Shown in pieces: positions 37,094-48,568 of a stretch of DNA of 64,000 bases. How positions within the stretch are numbered: the first letter of the stretch is position 1; every line of letters begins with the position of its first letter. Under the pieces are notes generated by a model that saw only the letters and a list, made by a program, of their open reading frames with translations, ran no database searches and was not told where the DNA came from. Position numbers and translations under genes: made by a program. Origin of the DNA: Scedosporium boydii. Taxonomy: Eukaryota > Ascomycota > Sordariomycetes > Microascales > Microascaceae. The stretch is taken from the NCBI GenBank assembly GCA_002221725.1, contig NJFT01000011.1, positions 302,014 through 366,013 on the forward strand, in the 5' to 3' direction.

Positions 37094-39063
37094 TTTTTTT
37101 CCGCCTCGAAGGTGAATTCGCGAATGCCGTGAGAGGCTAAGCGCTAGGGATATCGGCGATTGTTTGGAATGTCACGGTTTGCTTCTTCACCACCTGTTGA
37201 CGCGAGGGAGTCGAGGAAGCCGGGGCCGAAATCGAGGAAACGAGCGCAAACAGAGTCGGTTGCAAGGGCGATCGAGCGGGAGGGCGAAAGCGCAGGCTGC
37301 AACGGGAGAAGAGAAAGGATCCGGGAGGGTTCTCTTGTTGTCACCGCACCATGTAAGCCGGAAAGAGAAAAATACCCCAAGAACCAACCGGTGGAGTTGC
37401 CAAGAGACGTTGGGTGTGACTCTCCCAAGAGTATCGTCAGAATTTGGCGAGCCAAGGAATTATGGGCTGTGGGCCAAGACCGTCAGATTAGGCGCTTGTC
37501 ACGTCCAACTCGGCCGCCAAGCAGTGAAGGAGGGCAAACAGCGAGCCGGAACTTCCGCAAGACTCGGCAGCAGCATATAACGATCGGCCTTATTTCTCGC
37601 GAGCCTACAACCAGTGCAGGACAGAGGGAACCGCCTCGTTAATTTGAGGGATGGAGGCACAATGGCATTGGCCTTGGCGCGGGACGTGAGACAAGGATCA
37701 ATTGGCGAAAAGGTCGGCCTTATTGGGGGATGCGCGAGATCAGGCCGATCCGTAAAGCATTAAATGGGTAGAATCAATATACACTAGATGGGAAGGTGAG
37801 GCACGGTTGGGAAGAGTGGGAAGGATTATGGACGGGACAGAGAGATGGACAAGACATGGAGAGCAGCAGGAGATCCTTGGGCAGGACTCGGGAAGCCTCA
37901 ACACCCAATCGCCCACCTTCGGCCCCATTAGAAGAAGTGTTTGCTCTCTGGTTGAGCGTCAAAGTCCCGGACCTCACTTAAAGCAATCCAGGGCCGACTC
38001 CACCTCCGAGGGACAGAGTTGGTTCAATAAGGGGGCGCTTGCGTAAGTCCGTGATGCTACGGTCTCAGCAGGTACAACCCAGTCCACCTATAAATCCACA
38101 ACCTCTTTGATTCAGCGTTGTCGTAAGCGCCTTTCTGAGACACAACATAGAATGCTCCAAAAATAGGGCAATGGGGTACAGAAGCGTCCAGCAATGTCCT
38201 GGGTACATGAACCTCCTGTGCATCCAGATCAGATCTGTGGATAACTTCTGGAGATCGTGCATATCTCACGCTGTTACCGCCATCTAATGGGTACAACTAC
38301 ATACACAGGAATGCCCCATGCGGCCTGGGGCGCAGGGGCGACGTTACATGATAGGACGGGACGCAAGAGAATCAATCTTCCACTTCGTATTTTAGATGAA
38401 TGAAGCAGACGAATCAATGGATATTAATTGCCAGCTAGGCTATGCTGCAGCTCAGCCTCTGACGAGTTGGGGCCGACATGGGGAAGCTCCAGAGGGATGT
38501 CTGAAACGTGCCTGGGACTTTTCAGGCACAAAGTATAAGGCCACATGGGCGACTCGACACATTCGGGGCGCATTTTTAGGTGCCGCTAGCCGGAGCTTGC
38601 TGTGCCACGGTTTTCTGGTTTGGAGGCGTTGGACCTGGATGCCCTTGCTCCACGTTTCGCTTTGACAAAACCTTGTTGGCAGAGCGTAAAGAGATGGCTA
38701 CTTTCAGCGGCGATCGTCCAACTTTTAAAGACTCAGAATAAAAGAAGAGGAAGGGAAAAAAATCCCTTGGTCTCGACTCCCGCGGTTCGCCAGAACCAGG
38801 TAAAAGAATGTCCTTGATTCACCATGTCCATGGTTCTCGGTTTGGCAGCACAGTCGATCTCAGCCACGGGATATTGTATTCAAATCTTGAAACACTGCTT
38901 GAAAATAAGCCTTCGCCTGCCTTACTACCAACTGTGGCGCACTCTTTCTTCTCACAGTATCACCGACTAGCCTTACTTCGCAGCTGCCCGAGCGAGATAA
39001 CAACCTGAAGATAACAGCTCACAACCCGGAACCTTTCGACCCAACAAGAGCGCGATGCCGAAC
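37094..39063. other. Intergenic region
   Basis: The left part is the protease promoter and the right end the 3' flank of the aminotransferase. Open frames on both strands near 37.2-37.6 kb are basic and compositionally unlike proteins of this genome. A motif variant (CACTTCGTATTTT) lies near 38383. I see no gene. Confidence 0.5.
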
Positions 39064-40322
39064 TTATAAGAGGTGCTGCTCCACATACTCGCCGAGCTTT
39101 TGTAAGGCCTCGATGAGTACTTCGCTTGAACAGGCGTAGCCGATACGCACATACCCCTCAAAATCCTTGCCCTCACCGAAGCATTTTGACCCCGGCACGA
39201 GCATAACCTTGGTCTTTTCTAGGACATCGAGGCAGAATGCAACATCGTCAACTGGGCCGGGCGCCGGCTTGTTCTTACGAAATTGGATGAATGCGGTACT
39301 GCTCGAGTTTGGCTTCACCCAGGAGCACACGGTTGGATACCGCTTGACGAATGCCTCTAGGAGTTCTAGGTTCTGCCTCGCGAACCTCGAGTTTCGCGCT
39401 ATTAGGTTGGTATAGACCTCGGGAGAGAGCGCGTATTGCGCTATCTGGTCATCGATCTGGGATACGCTGATCGTAGTGTAACTCCTGGCTTCCCGGAGCG
39501 CCTGCGCAATGGACTTATCGTTGGTGGCAACCCAGCCAATCCGGATACCGGGCAGCGCGTATGCCTTTGACATCGAGCCTGTGACAATCGTATTTTGGTA
39601 TCCAAGTGCTGTGGCAGGTGGTGGTATATCCGCTCCGTCGACCTCAAGGCCATGGAAGAGCGGGCGGTAAACTTCGTCGGAAAGGACGATAATGTCCCTC
39701 TCCTTAGCAAAGTCTATGATCTCCTTCAGGGTTTGTGTAGGTATCGCGGCACCCGACGGATTGTTTGGATTATTTATCACAATCATCTAGACTAGGTTAA
39801 ATCTCACATCCACGTCCAAGTTTTCGGGTCGAGCCGGCGATGCCGTACCTTGGTATTGGACTTGACCAGCTGCGCGAGCTCCGACACATCGGGAATAAAA
39901 CTATTCTCCGGCCTTAACTTCCACAATGTCACCTCGGCCCCGAGACTCTCTGGCACACTATACAACTGCTGGAACGTCGGGTACGCGCAAATGACATGAT
40001 CGCCCTTCCCGACAAGTGTGTAAAACACCAGGAAGTTCGCGGCGATAGCGCCTTGAGTGATGATGACATTTTCAGGGTCGTGCCCCTCGCCGACGTGGAG
40101 GCGGTTTATCAGCTCGCGGAGCTGCTCTGATCCCCGGACGGCACCGTATGACAGTGGGAGGGAGGTGTCCAGCAACGGCGAGGGGGTGGCAGAGCTAGAG
40201 AGGCCTTGAAGCTCGTCGAGGGTGATGGGAGCTGAGCAGGTCTCTGATATATTGAGGACGCCGGGTGTGTATTCGTACTTATCCAGCCACAGCTCAACTT
40301 CGAAAGGCTGAATCCGAACCAT
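39064..40322 (-). CDS. PLP-dependent aminotransferase, class I/II
   Basis: Two exons, 40322-39849 and 39786-39064, encode 398 residues. The 62-nt intron (GTACGG to CTAG) joins SNTK to MIVINNPNNPSG. Fold-type I signatures are present: NPNNPSG with the substrate/PLP Asn (about 165), SDEVYRPLFHG with Asp (about 195) and Tyr, and GSMSKAYALPGIRIGW with the Schiff-base Lys (about 232). The C-terminal arginine region reads GYVRIGYACSSEVL. There is no targeting signal, so it is probably cytosolic. Fungal members of this subgroup are often labelled capreomycidine-synthase-like or general aminotransferase; the amino donor and acceptor cannot be deduced. It lies downstream of, and on the same strand as, the PPAT-like gene, with a 393-base gap, which does not imply co-function in fungi. 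Confidence 0.9.
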
Positions 40323-40715
40323 GATGGCAATAGAAATGATGTGGATGTAGTTTAACAGTAGTAAAGTGAGTAATTTCGATTCAAACTATCAATTAATTCT
40401 ATATATCTCGTTGATACTGTGGGAATGTGTTCTTTAATAGTCAAGAACTTGAGTCTGAGTTTCACTGAGTAGTTGGGTCGGAGCTTCAATACATCGATGC
40501 TAGACCTGCAGGCCGAAAAGGTGGGGAAGACCTGAAGGGCGCAGATAAAGGCGTATACAAAGGCGGCGCATCGAATGGTGCAGAGAAAGGCGTATGGAAG
40601 GGCGCCCAAAAATTGATGTGATCGAGACAGAGCAACTCGGCCTGCCACGGCTTATTTTGATACGGTATCATTGACCTAGCTAACCTCACCTAAAAAGGCG
40701 GGCGTTTTAGATTCA
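40323..40715. other. Intergenic region (aminotransferase promoter)
   Basis: These 393 bases lie between two leftward genes and must contain the aminotransferase promoter and the terminator region of the PPAT-like gene. I see no distinctive element. Confidence 0.5.
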
Positions 40716-41900
40716 TCACAGTCGACCACTTCCAGCTCCAGCTTTTGCCCTTTGCTCTCTGATTGCCGTGCTGCTAATCTTAGCTCCCCAGTCTTCCGTT
40801 TTGCTCGGCTCGTCGCTCGCGATACCCTGGGCATCAAGGACATCGACTTCGTATACTTTCACTTCCTTCCATCCCATTTCCTTCCTCTTATCATTGACGG
40901 CCTGGCCACCGGATCTCGTCTCACCCGAAACGATGAGCGCGTCCATGTCCTCCACCGTGATGGTCGGACCGAACGGTTCTTGAATTTCAACACATTCAAC
41001 AATCACCGATCCGTTGCGATATGACCCCGTAAGTTCTGTTGGGATCTTGGAGGAAATCCGAGACCTTACCTCGTTTTCGCAGTCGATGAAAGAATGGAGA
41101 AAGTCTAGAACGCTGCGGGCTCTGGCATCCCATGATTGCACGTACTCTGCGTATTTCTTGTTCTTCAAAAGCTCGTCTCCGGTTACGCCAATGATGAAAC
41201 GGCTTGGATGAGCAGAGCTTTGTGGAACTTTGAGAAGTACAGCTGCCGCTGATAACAAGAGCTTGTGGCCCGGATGTAGATGATCAAATGTGCCACCCAA
41301 ACAGACAACGGCGTAGCCATTGGTGGTGTCGGTAATCGTCCTGGGAGGTTCTAGTTTGGTCTCCGAATGTGTCGAAGAGGCAGACTCGAGGCCGATGGTC
41401 CTACTTTGAGCGCCTGTCTCACTCGCGATCTTGGTGTAGGTATCTAGCAGGCTCCGCCCTTCTTGGGTCTTGAGATAGAAAATCGAATCCCATAGATTGC
41501 GTACACGCGCGAAAGACGTCAGGTTTCGAATGATGGTTCCATTGCACTCTCCAGTGCCCTCGCCTGAGTGTACAAAAACGAGGCGCACGTCTACAGAGTT
41601 TGGCCCTGCGTCTGCATCACTCGCTATCGATTGCTTCGCAGAAAGAAAAGCCACCAGAGAGTAGATCATGCTCAGGGTCGCCTGAACCTGCGACCAAGAA
41701 ATGCCTTGCTCCCGCCCATGGCCTCCGGGTGCCTGTTGGAGAAAGTTGCCTACGACTGCGATCACCAAGACAACGGAATGGTCAGGATTCTTCAGTTGGG
41801 AGAGAACCGAGGCCAAGGGCTGCTGGTAATTCGCGGAAATAGACCGACGGCTGGCGGTTCCTGACGGGAGGGGCAGAAGGAGGAGACTTTGTCTGGCCAT
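40716..41900 (-). CDS. Phosphopantetheine adenylyltransferase-like protein (CoA synthesis)
   Basis: An intronless 394-residue protein. The nucleotidyltransferase core starts near residue 195: YAVVCLGGTFDHLHPGH (202-212) is the HxGH-type ATP-binding motif. It continues with IGVTGDELLKNKKYAEYVQS (the KNKK substrate loop) and ends with ISSTAIREQRA, the (I)SST.IR motif that closes the active site. This is the eukaryotic PPAT pattern, in which 4'-phosphopantetheine is adenylated to dephospho-CoA, the penultimate step of CoA synthesis; the yeast relative is Cab4. The N-terminal 190 residues (MARQSLLLLPLPSGT and a DVRLVFVHSGE segment) match the longer fungal forms and are of unknown role. A GTAAGG after ENEV could be mistaken for a donor, but the nearest acceptor would give a 34-nt intron, which is too short. 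It is divergent from the ABC transporter. Confidence 0.87.
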   Translation of the reverse strand: MARQSLLLLPLPSGTASRRSISANYQQPLASVLSQLKNPDHSVVLVIAVVGNFLQQAPGGHGREQGISWSQVQATLSMIYSLVAFLSAKQSIASDADAGPNSVDVRLVFVHSGEGTGECNGTIIRNLTSFARVRNLWDSIFYLKTQEGRSLLDTYTKIASETGAQSRTIGLESASSTHSETKLEPPRTITDTTNGYAVVCLGGTFDHLHPGHKLLLSAAAVLLKVPQSSAHPSRFIIGVTGDELLKNKKYAEYVQSWDARARSVLDFLHSFIDCENEVRSRISSKIPTELTGSYRNGSVIVECVEIQEPFGPTITVEDMDALIVSGETRSGGQAVNDKRKEMGWKEVKVYEVDVLDAQGIASDEPSKTEDWGAKISSTAIREQRAKAGAGSGRL

Positions 41901-42962
41901 GGTGATACAATCAACAATTCGAATCTAAAACGAGGTTCCAGGGTTGTCGTCGCGGTGGTCACCTATTTGGATTCAATGACGGAATTGAACTTTGGGTTGT
42001 GATGGATCGTAGTGGGGTGAGTGTCCATCGATCTTAGCGCAGGGAGCTGATGTTGACATTCACAGCAAATGCGCGGGGCAACGCCCGCTGCTCCTCGGAA
42101 ACTTCAATGGCTCCTCGGATGATTCTGGTTTTGCAGTTCGTAGCGTCGCACGAAGTAGAGCCTACGGAATAGGCTGGGTTAAGTTAGTTTAGAATGGGCT
42201 CTCCACTAAGCTGTTGCCAATATAGCTAGGACCGGAAAGCCCGTTTCACAATCAGCTCTGAGATCGCATCAAATTGACGTTCGATGTGCCTTACTCTACT
42301 GCTCCAGGCCAGTCGGATTGAGAGATGGCCGAACTGCGGGGGATAGCAGATTCGTAGCTTCGCAGGGTCTTGATGCTGTGCTTCAACACTCAAGTCATGT
42401 CGTCATAGGTCTCAGAGCGGGAAGGGAGTCACGGCTGATATCAACTGGTTGCATGTGCGATAGGCATCAAAATAAACCACCCCTGCGCCAACCTGAGGCA
42501 CTGAGGTACAAAGGTACAGATTGACGTATGTATTCTGTACAAGGAGGCGTCACAGTTGCTGGTCCTTCCCGTGCTCCGTGTTGATTTAACTTCGGGTTGT
42601 CTCTACTTTGCGCCCCCCGCCCCCTGGACCAGTCAATTCGCCAGGGTGCCTGACCCGGTGACGACGGCATTCCCAACCACTAATTGCCTCCATCGACCTG
42701 CTGACCTGCTGCCAGCTGCTGACCATACATAGCAGCCTCAACGAACCGAGGGAAGCTTCCGTAGTGATGCTCATCATAACAGCCCGCTCCAGCATCCTAC
42801 GGACGAAGTCATAGCATTTCCGCATCAACATCTCCCAGAAACCCGAACGCCCCAACGGTTTCCGCCTTGTTTCTCCTCGCTTTCGGCAAACCGAATCCTG
42901 CCGGCCCCTCACAAAACTATCGTCCCCGACTCCTGAATGCTGTTATCGACTCCGCGACACTG
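41901..42962. other. Divergent promoter region, PPAT-like and ABC transporter genes
   Basis: 1062 bases between outward-reading genes. I see no gene or repeat; the right end has the ABC transporter leader. Specific control elements are not evident by eye. Confidence 0.5.
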
Positions 42963-45900
42963 ATGGCTCCTCCCTACCCCAGGAGCTTCCTTCTGGGGGT
43001 TCTTGCTGTGCTCTCATCGCTCTCCGCGATGGCGAGCGCACAGAGCAACTATACCCAGGCCGATATGCTACGGGCTCACCTCACTCTTCTCGGTGATCGC
43101 CCTCCCGAATGCCCCCCATGGTTAGTTTAAGGGCGTCCCGTCTTGCAGTTCGGAGCATCGTAAACAATTGCTCTTCCCGAGCGCGAATACTGATATCTTG
43201 TATTTACCTCATACAGCTTCAACTGTTTGCTACCCGCCCACACCTGCACCCAGTATGCCTCGTGTAACGAATTCAACGGCAAATGCGACTGTCCAGAAGG
43301 CTTTGGTGGAGATGACTGCCTTGAGCCTCGTACGTCCTTATTCAATCCTCTCTGCCACCGACTTCACTTGTTTCGGGCTTTACGTAGCTAATCTAGGAAT
43401 CTACTCCTTTAGTCTGCGGCTCTCTTGCTCGGGGCAGAGACCGACCGATGCGATCTGGCGATAAGTGCGAGTGCGACGAAGGCTGGACCGGAATCAACTG
43501 CAACGTCTGCACTAGTGACCAAGCTTGCGATGCGCTGATGCCGACTGGGGATTCTGGTGTCTGCTATCAAAACGGAGAGGTTGTGAAACACAACTACCAG
43601 ATTTGCGATGTTGTGAACAAGAAGATTACCAGCTTGCTCGGCGACAAGAAGCCTCAAGTCACCTTCACTTGCAAGAAAGAGGATGCTACTTGCCAGTTTC
43701 AATGTATGTTCCGAATACGTTTTTGACGTTCCCGCCTTCCTGCTCTAGTCCCCACCGACGACCTTGCTAACTATCAGGTAGTTTGGGTCGATGAGCGAGA
43801 ATCCTTCTACTGCGACCTCGACAGTTGCCGGTCCTCTGCCGAGTACACCGAGAGCCAAAACAGTACCTCTTACAAGTGCGACAATGTCAAATGCAGCTGC
43901 ATTCCGGATCGCATGCTTTGCGGCCAAGACGGCTCCGTAGACATTACAGACTTCTTGAAGGAATCCATCCGTGGCCCTGCCAAATTCGAGTGCGAGCAGG
44001 AGCCAGGCAGTCCAAACAACTGTCAATTCAGGGAGCCGCAGATGGATGACCTGATCTCTGCCCTCATCGGCGACTCGAGCATCCTCTTGACCTGTCGCTC
44101 TGGAGAGTGTCTCTATCACACCGAAGTCCCCGGCTACGAGCGACCCGTCAAGCGTATCAATACTCCCCTCATTGCCGGTGTCATCGCCCTCTGCTCTTTG
44201 TTCCTTGTTGCCGTCATCCTCTTGACCTGGTATCTCTCCCGGCGCCAGTTCAAGTACGGCCCGATCCATCTGGACGACTCCGACGACGAGAATGCTAAGC
44301 TCATGACCGACCACAAGCCGGCTTCTCTCTACTTTAAGGGTGTTTCGTACTCTCTCAACGGGAAGCAGATCTTAAGCGGACTCGGAGGCTTGGCTCGCCC
44401 GGGAGAGATTACGGCCATCATGGGCGCGTCTGGCGCTGGCAAGACAACCTTCCTCGATATCTTGGCCAGGAAGAACAAGCGCGGTCTAGTTTCTGGCGAC
44501 TTCTACGTCAACGGTGAAAAGGTCAATGACTCCGATTACAAGAGCTTCATCGGCTTCGTCGACCAAGAAGATACGATGCTTCCTACCCTCACTGTTCACG
44601 AGACTATCCTGACCAGCGCTCTGTTGCGCCTACCACGCAACATGAGCAGGGCCGCCAAAGAACAGAGGGTTGTCGAGGTCGAGAAACAGCTTGGTATCCA
44701 CCATATCCGAGATTCCTTGATCGGCTCTGAAGAAGGCAAGGGTCGCGGCATTTCTGGAGGCGAGAAGCGACGAGTCGGGATTGCCTGCGAGCTTGTGACG
44801 AGCCCCTCCATCTTGTTCCTCGATGAGCCAACCAGCGGACTTGATGCCTTCAACGCTTACAATGTTATCGAGTGTCTAGTAACATTGGCGAAGACCTATA
44901 AGAGAACTGTCATATTCACCATCCATCAGCCGCGGTCTAACATCGTCGCCCTGTTCGACAGGCTCATCCTCCTCGCCCGTGGAGAGACGGTTTACTCTGG
45001 CCCTTTCCACCACTGCCAGGATTACTTCGACAGCATCGGTTATTCGTGCCCGCCTGGATTCAATATTGCTGACTATCTCGTTGATCTTACTATGCACGCT
45101 GGCGCGACAACGGAGGTCGACGATGGGACGGTGATTCCTGACAGTGCTAGCGTTGGCCCCAGCAGCACACGCGCTATCAAGTCCGTTGCAAGCGCCTCCA
45201 TCATGAGCGGGAATGATGACGGCAACAACCCCCCATCAACACCATCGCGACCGAAGAGCAAGCGCCATGATTCTGTTCGCAAGCAACAGGAGCGAGAGCT
45301 ATTTACCCGCCGAAGACAGACGATCGATACCGCGGCTTCCTCTGACGCTGGGGTGGAAGACGCGGGGTCATTTAGACTCCAAAAACAGGCACATCCGGAC
45401 CACGACGATCTTCATGACCTGCCCCCGGCTGCCCTTACTGGCACTGCTCTTGACGAAATCGTCGAAGCCTTTGCGGAGTCTGCCATAGCCAGCTCTACTA
45501 ATGACGAAATCTCCCAGGCTGTCGAGGCAGCCCAGATTGCCAACGGCGCCAACTCGAATGGGTATTCCGTCGATGGGCCTAACATCGGCGTTGGGGCCAT
45601 GGGCAAAGGATATCTTCGTGTCGGCTATCTCACGCAGTTCGCTATTTTGTCCCAGAGGACCTGGAGAAATCTGTACCGCAACCCTATGCTGATGCTTACA
45701 CATTATGCAATTGCGATCCTGCTAGCGGTGCTTTCCGGGTACCTGTTCTACGGCATCACCGACGACATTGCCGGTTTCCAGAACCGCTTGGGTCTCTTCT
45801 TCTTCCTTCTCGCCCTCTTCGGCTTCAGCACCCTGACCAGCCTTAATGTCTTTGCTAGCGAAAGACTCCTGTTTGTCCGAGAACGAGCCAACGGTTACTA

Positions 45901-46456
45901 CGCTCCCATCACGTACTTTACCTCCAAGGTTCTCTTTGACATCATCCCGCTCCGCATCATTCCTCCTCTTCTTATGGGTGCTATTATCTACCCTATGACG
46001 GGTCTCGTGGCCGACTTTGAGCATTTCTATAAGTTTATTCTCATCCTCATTCTCTTCAATCTCGCGGCAGCAGCTATCTGTCTCTTCATCGGCATTGTCT
46101 GCAAGGACCACGGCGTTGCCAACCTCATTGGTTCCCTCGTTATGCTGTTCAGTCTGCTCTTCGCCGGTCTCCTTTTGAACCATAATGCCATCCCCAAGAC
46201 CGCCGTGTGGCTCCAGACCTTGTCGATATTCCACTACGCCTTCGAATCTCTCATCGTGAATGAGGTCGTGCATCTTACTCTAATAGACAACAAGTACGGC
46301 ATCAACATTACGGTGCCCGGTGCTGCTATCCTTAGTTCGTTTGGTTTCGACAATGGCGCTCTGTGGAGTGACATTTTCTGCCTTGGCGTATTTGGAGTTG
46401 TCTTTATCATTCTAGCATATGTCGCGATGCATGTTCTCCTCGTTGAGAGGCGGTAA
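42963..46456 (+). CDS. ADP1: Adp1-like ABC transporter, ABCG half-size with EGF-like luminal domain
   Basis: Four exons, 42963-43120, 43217-43329, 43413-43703 and 43782-46456, encode 1078 residues (yeast Adp1 is about 1050). A signal peptide (residues 1-27, [18 protein letters not shown]) leads into a Cys-rich ectodomain with EGF-like modules ([31 protein letters not shown]). One helix at about 317-339 precedes the ATPase: Walker A GASGAGKT (about 402), signature SGGEKRR (about 512) and Walker [12 protein letters not shown] (about 531). A Ser/Glu-rich disordered linker follows (about 590-760). The C-terminal ABC2 membrane domain has six helices from about 820 onward. The substrate is unknown even for yeast Adp1; ER or vacuole location is a family expectation. 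Exon 4 starts at an unusual double acceptor (CAGGTAG): only the second AG keeps the frame. Confidence 0.92.
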
Positions 46457-47146
46457 TATTCTACGGGACAAATAGCGAACGGAGAAAGGATTGGTTTCAG
46501 TGGGGAGGCGATGTCAAGTGAGCACGAGGACAGTCGTTTCGTTTATTACCTGCACAACTGTTATTACTGTCGTTATTCCTGCTGCCACTCAGCGTCTATT
46601 TTGCTTGAATTTGTTTTGTTTTGCGCCGGGCGCCGTTACACGGCCGCCTAGGTCAGCCATCCACTGCTTGGCTTACAACATCATCCCGTATTGGTGGTGG
46701 TTGCTCCAAGCTTCATAATGCCGGTGTTTGGGAGAAGGCGGAGTTTGGATTGTTTCCTAGGTTCAACAGGATCATGGCATCGCTGGGTTCAGGGTCCACT
46801 CTTCTGAGCGCACTTCCGATGTGGAGGAAAGTCGGTTTAGTCGCGGTTGCATACCGTTTTTTTCTTTTTCTTTGAGTTTCTTTTTCTTGATGCAACATCG
46901 ACTGCACAACAGAGATTTATACATACATATATATTGTACAATCTAGCTAGTATCACATTTCTCCTTTTGTAATGGATGTCTCTACTTCCCGTCGTATCGT
47001 GACACACGGACATCTCCCTCACACCCCATACCTCTTGACCGAAGTTGATGCTAGCACTCCCCCATCATTCTTCACCACTCCGAGCCAATGCATCCCTGGA
47101 TAGTTGAGCGCCCCAATGAGGTGTATAAAGGCATATAGACACGCAA
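46457..47146. other. Convergent 3' flanks
   Basis: 690 bases between the ABC transporter end and the mS26 end. A T-rich patch lies at 46856-46890 and a TATATATATT-like stretch near 46926-46935, probably 3' end signals. I see no gene. Confidence 0.5.
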
Positions 47147-48082
47147 TTACTCCATCTTTCCACCCGTGAGTTCCTCCGCCGTCTTCTTCTGGCGCCTCAT
47201 ATTCCTCGTATAGTCGGCGGTATAGTGCCCCAGACCATTGGAAGGGGGAGAATCGCGAACAGCCTGGGCGACCACCTCGTAGATTCCCGACTGGGTACCC
47301 CATTCCTGCCACGCGCTGTTCTTGGACGGGTCCCTCCAGTAGTTCTCCGAGAAGAGATGGTCGACCTCGGTCTCGAGCTCCTTCTCGTCGACGATGAAAT
47401 TGTTGGCATGGACATAGAGTTCCATCAAGGAATGGAGACGAGCCTCCCGCTTCTCTTCCTCGACTTGAAGCGTCCGCCTCCTGCTCGCCTCAGCCTTCTC
47501 GAAGCGCTCGGGATCCGGAAGGACCTCCGTGTTGAGCGTCTCCTGAAGAACAGTCGAGCGGGTAAGGAACTCGTCGGTGCGCTCGGGAGCAAGACCGGCG
47601 GCCATGTGGGCCTTGTGCTTATCGGCTTCCAAAGAGGCCTCTCGCTCGTCGCGCTTGAGCTTACGTCTCCAGAGACCCTTGAGACCGGCGCGAAGGTTCT
47701 TGCGGCGAGACTCAGCCATTATGCGCTTCCAGTGCTGGGGGTGGTCTTCGGCTAGCGTCGCGGGCGAGGGGGCTTTCTCGGAGTGAGGATAGGTCTCAGT
47801 GAGATAGGAAGGTTCGAGCTTTCGGGAGTCGCTGGGCTGAGGGAAGACCTTGCGGGGCACGGGGAGGCTGCCTCGTACCCTGGTTGGCTTCGTCTCATCG
47901 GATAGGGGAGCTGTAGGGACGGGGATATAGGATGGGGACTCGGGCGGAAGGGCGCATCTTTGAGGGGTGTAAGAGATGGACCGGGACGAGGGAGTAGCGT
48001 AGAGAGGAATGGAGGAGGATAGCGAGCGTGGGCTTGAGAGGGCAAGCCGGCCCAGTTGCAGGCGAGATGCATTGAGAGACAT
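47147..48082 (-). CDS. PET123: Mitochondrial small ribosomal subunit protein mS26 (Pet123-like)
   Basis: An intronless 311-residue protein. The N-terminus MSLNASRLQLGRLALSSPRS is an Arg/Ser/Leu-rich amphipathic presequence, with SISYTPQRC as a likely cleavage region. The block VRGSLPVPRKVFP near residue 70 and the following basic helical segment (HWKRIMAESRRKNLRAGLKG, RRKLKRDEREASLEADK) match fungal Pet123/mS26. The second half is a long charged helix, then HANNFIVDEKELETEVDHLF. mS26 is a mitochondrion-specific protein of the small subunit, required for mitochondrial translation; yeast pet123 mutants are respiratory deficient. It is transcribed divergently from NOG2. The call rests on pattern recognition of a fast-evolving family. 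Confidence 0.8.
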   Translation of the reverse strand: MSLNASRLQLGRLALSSPRSLSSSIPLYATPSSRSISYTPQRCALPPESPSYIPVPTAPLSDETKPTRVRGSLPVPRKVFPQPSDSRKLEPSYLTETYPHSEKAPSPATLAEDHPQHWKRIMAESRRKNLRAGLKGLWRRKLKRDEREASLEADKHKAHMAAGLAPERTDEFLTRSTVLQETLNTEVLPDPERFEKAEASRRRTLQVEEEKREARLHSLMELYVHANNFIVDEKELETEVDHLFSENYWRDPSKNSAWQEWGTQSGIYEVVAQAVRDSPPSNGLGHYTADYTRNMRRQKKTAEELTGGKME

Positions 48083-48568
48083 TATGTATGGGGGAGGTCG
48101 AGGATCGAGCCTCCCGGAGCGAGATTATTGGGTTCCGTAGATGGCAGAAGGCGATTCGAGCATGCGCAGTCGGAGAGTCGGGTAAACGACAGTCCAATGC
48201 TCGAAGTTGGCTGATCCTGGGTCTGGAGCAGACTTTTTGTCGTGATGGGACGAGTGCAACGCGAAGATTTTCGAGCTGGGATAAAAATGCTGATGTTCAA
48301 TTGGGCCATGGTGCAAGTGACCATCAGACTCGTCAAGCCACATTAGCCACACTCAATTGAACCAAATCCTTGACCTTTTTGACGCTTGTACCAGCCACAT
48401 AGCCCCACGAGAACCGATAAGATATGGAAATTCCACCCCAGCAAAGAAAAAAATAAAATAAAATAAGAAAATTGGGGTCCCGCCTTCGTCTTTTCTCCCA
48501 TTCCATCCTCTTCAGCTCCCTTCTCATCCACCATCCGCAGCTGGCCCATCCAAACATTATAGGCCAAA
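48083..48568. promoter_or_regulatory. Divergent promoter region shared by mS26 and NOG2
   Basis: 486 bases separate the start codons of two outward-reading ribosome-related genes. A-rich sequence (aaaaaaataaaataaaataag, near 48447-48468) lies about 100 bases upstream of NOG2 and may be nucleosome-depleting. I see no recognisable transcription-factor site. Confidence 0.5.

Noticed and set aside
41038..41071. Possible 34-nt intron in the PPAT-like gene (GTAAGG to CAACAG)
   Set aside because: Shorter than functional fungal introns, and the read-through sequence stays in frame and joins well to VIVECVEIQEPFGPT.
45722..46273. 183-codon minus-strand frame, Glu-rich
   Set aside because: It is antisense to the membrane domain of the Adp1-like transporter; mirrored hydrophobic codons give Glu/Asp-rich chance frames.
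39064..46456. Aminotransferase, PPAT-like and ABC transporter genes as a metabolite cluster
   Set aside because: No backbone synthase, tailoring enzyme or regulator is present; the neighbours are housekeeping genes.
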